Source of the DNA: an uncultured Erysipelotrichaceae bacterium
GTDB taxonomy: Bacteria > Bacillota_I > Bacilli_A > RF39 > UBA660
DNA: 22,315 nucleotides
NCBI GenBank assembly: GCA_902803795.1
Contig: CADCRC010000002.1
Location: 1 to 22,315 of the forward strand
Direction: 5' to 3'
The notes under the pieces were generated by a model, which saw only the letters and a list, made by a program, of their open reading frames with translations, was not told the origin of the DNA and did not search any database. Below, in pieces: positions 22,185 through 22,315 of the stretch. Numbering within the stretch: position 1 is the stretch's first letter; each line of letters begins with the position of its first letter. Position numbers and translations under genes: made by a program.

Positions 22185-22315
22185 ATGAATACTAATTATG
22201 AAATTAGTTTAGGAACACTTGCTATTGTTCCTAATGAAGAATTTAGTAGCTTAGTTTTTGAGGATAATAACAGATATGTTGTACAACAAACACCATTTGA
22301 AATATTAAAGGATTC
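22185..22315 (+). CDS. ComK-like protein, N-terminal part only
   Basis: My translation from the ATG at 22185 gives 43 residues before the edge, reading YEISLGTLAIVPNEEFSSLV and later VVQQTPFEILKD. This follows the start of Bacillus ComK in order and spacing (YEVNGATIAVLPEE, then FYVNMKPLQIVDRSC). ComK is the transcription factor for DNA-uptake genes and binds paired AAAA-N5-TTTT boxes. GGGGG lies about ten bases before the ATG. Only a fifth to a quarter of the protein is visible, so this rests on one short block. Confidence 0.55.
   Translation, partial: MNTNYEISLGTLAIVPNEEFSSLVFEDNNRYVVQQTPFEILKD

Noticed and set aside
1..22315. CRISPR arrays, insertion sequences, tRNA or rRNA genes, prophage
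   Set aside because: No spaced repeat array, transposase motif, tRNA-like cloverleaf with GGTTCGA-type arm, or phage gene was seen; the window is core origin DNA.

Overview
The window spans the chromosomal replication origin of a very AT-rich, low-GC Gram-positive bacterium. By eye G+C is about a quarter. Gene content and order are those of the Bacillus-type origin: parB/spo0J, parA/soj, noc, rsmG, mnmG, mnmE, jag, yidC, rnpA and rpmH run leftward, and dnaA and dnaN run rightward. TGA is used as a real stop in several ATGA stop/start overlaps and Trp is TGG, so this is the standard bacterial code, not the Mycoplasma code. My inference is a host-associated member of Bacilli close to the Erysipelotrichia/RF39/Acholeplasma part of the tree. 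No exact taxon can be read from the sequence.

Layout. (1) 1-1891, minus: a Y-family DNA polymerase (cut by the window edge) preceded by an AAA/DUF4143 ATPase, with their own sigma-A promoter at 1926-1954. (2) 1951-2535, minus: a protein whose C-terminal half matches the Spo0A DNA-binding domain but which has no receiver domain. (3) 2578-11534, minus: a long tight array read as parA-parB-mscS-DUF951-AbgT transporter-pgk-GNAT-like-flippase-glycosyltransferase-tpiA, ending at a strong terminator. Most junctions overlap or are under 20 bp, so chromosome segregation, membrane and glycolysis genes probably share transcripts. (4) 11664-12929, minus: noc, with its own promoter and terminator. (5) 13022-19001, minus: rpmH-rnpA-yidC-jag, a terminator-like hairpin, then mnmE-mnmG-rsmG. 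(6) 19002-19315: the dnaA upstream region, with a divergent promoter pair and DnaA-box-like sites. (7) 19316-22003, plus: dnaA, a second DnaA-box region with a 50-bp A/T-only tract, then dnaN. (8) 22004-22315: tandem terminator hairpins, repeated 14-mers, a promoter, a long leader hairpin and the start of a ComK-like gene.

Several starts are re-assigned from ribosome-binding sites: pgk 7197, GNAT-like 6005, DUF951 9026, mscS 9828, mnmG 15515 and rpmH 19001. The most notable oddities are an rnpA gene whose N-terminal coding segment is out of frame with its start by one base in an A8 run; the Spo0A effector-domain-only protein with an attenuator-like leader; a Noc with a ~170-residue acidic linker and no N-terminal membrane helix; glycolysis genes interleaved with glycolipid genes; and a ComK-like gene directly after dnaN.
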